Source of the DNA: Acidobacteriota bacterium
GTDB taxonomy: Bacteria > Acidobacteriota > Terriglobia > Terriglobales > Acidobacteriaceae
Assembly: GCA_003224785.1 (NCBI GenBank)
Contig: QHZV01000058.1
Span: 1 to 14,364 of the forward strand
Direction of reading: 5' to 3'
Length of the DNA: 14,364 nucleotides
Made by a program: the position numbers and the translations under genes. Positions within the stretch are counted from its first letter, which is position 1. Each line of letters begins with the position of its first letter. Below the pieces are notes generated by a model. The model was not told the DNA's origin. It saw only the letters and a list, made by a program, of their open reading frames with translations, and made no database searches. Of the stretch, positions 13,793-14,364 are shown in pieces.

Positions 13793-14364
13793 GCGTTCTT
13801 TCTCGCCTCCCGCGCCCTTCGTTGAGTGGGATGCACAAACCAGGCAATACCGATGCTGATGCCATACAGAACCAGCATGGGCGAAGCAAAAATAATCATG
13901 CTGCTCACGTCAGGAGTAGGAGCTAACGCCCCGGCAACGATGAAGATGCCAAGGACCGCGTATCGGATGTTTCTCCACATCCAACCTGCACTTATGACTC
14001 CCATCAGCGCCAGGAAAAACACCAGAATCGGCATTTCGAAAACCAGACCCAGCCCGAGCGTGACCGTAAGAAATAAATCGGTGTACTCGTGAATCGTGAT
14101 CATCGGCGTGAACTGGCGACCGAATCGGACCAGGAAATCAAGCGCCGCCGGGTACACGATGCGATATGCAAAATATCCGCCTGCGGAGAACAGGAAGATG
14201 GTCGAGATCATGAAGGGAATGGCATACTTCTTTTCTTTGCGATAAAGGCCGGGCGAAATGAATAGCCAGACTTGGTAAAGAACGTACGGCGATGTTAGGA
14301 ACAACCCTGCTAGCGCCGAAATCTTCAAGTAAAGGTTGAAGGGCTCCGTCGGGGTCAAATAAAC
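13789..14364 (-). CDS. tatC: Sec-independent protein translocase TatC (partial, N-terminus outside window)
   Basis: The frame is open to the right edge, so the protein is truncated at its N-terminus; 191 residues are visible. TatC is the multispanning receptor of the twin-arginine translocase, which exports folded proteins. The visible part opens with the hallmark 'TPTEPFNLYLKISALAGLF' and continues with 'SPYVLYQVWLFISPGLYRKEKKYAIPF' (conserved Pro and Glu of the signal-peptide binding region), 'EYTDLFLTVTLGLGLVFEMPILVFFLALMGVI', and 'RNIRYAVLGIFIVAGALAPTPDVSSMIIFASPMLVLYGISI', the last periplasmic loop and membrane segments. The tail is short and basic. No in-frame ATG is visible before the edge. 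It is coupled to the M28 lipoprotein by a 4-base overlap; tatA/tatB, if nearby, lie to the right. Confidence 0.97.
   Translation of the reverse strand, partial: VYLTPTEPFNLYLKISALAGLFLTSPYVLYQVWLFISPGLYRKEKKYAIPFMISTIFLFSAGGYFAYRIVYPAALDFLVRFGRQFTPMITIHEYTDLFLTVTLGLGLVFEMPILVFFLALMGVISAGWMWRNIRYAVLGIFIVAGALAPTPDVSSMIIFASPMLVLYGISIGIAWFVHPTQRRAREARKNA

Overview
The window is ordinary, densely packed bacterial chromosome of moderately high GC, most likely from an Acidobacteriota member (Terriglobia/Koribacter-type soil lineage). This is inferred from gene content and protein style: a DUF1844 protein with a PhnP-like hydrolase, a menaquinone-type UbiE/MenG, a glutaminyl-cyclase-like M28 lipoprotein after tatC, and a 'CGCAGAGA'-rich intergenic repeat. 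I see no tRNA, rRNA, CRISPR, insertion sequence, phage gene or attachment site.

Left part, plus strand (1-2522): the tail of a probable YgfZ/GcvT-like folate-binding protein, a DUF1844 protein, a PhnP-like metallo-hydrolase starting inside the stop of DUF1844, and the bifunctional FAD synthetase/riboflavin kinase ribF. Middle-left, minus strand (5930 down to 2519): a tightly coupled set, cation diffusion facilitator -> OsmC-like protein -> EamA permease, then a probable terminator and a separately promoted small periplasmic PBP-like protein whose 5' region holds a tandem 16-bp repeat. Middle, plus strand (6041-8176): a secreted parvulin-type peptidyl-prolyl isomerase followed with no gap by an extended-SDR NAD-dependent epimerase, ending in a large palindromic repeat that also looks like a terminator.

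Right part: minus-strand aroB -> ubiE (overlapping; shikimate pathway and quinone methylation), divergent from plus-strand nadB (NAD synthesis), which converges 5 bases from a minus-strand TerC/Alx membrane protein. Upstream of TerC on the minus strand are an M28 lipoprotein and tatC, which runs off the right edge and overlaps the M28 start by 4 bases.

The coding content is mostly housekeeping: cofactor synthesis (FAD, NAD, quinone, chorismate), protein export and folding (TatC, PPIase), and metal or peroxide stress. No undescribed multi-gene system is evident. The points most worth a second look are the dispersed palindromic repeat (8176-8278, with a partial copy at 1522-1546), the tandem CRP/FNR-like sites before the PBP-like gene, and a CDF transporter with three apparent cytoplasmic ferredoxin-like domains instead of one. 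No gene-free stretch exceeds 150 bases.
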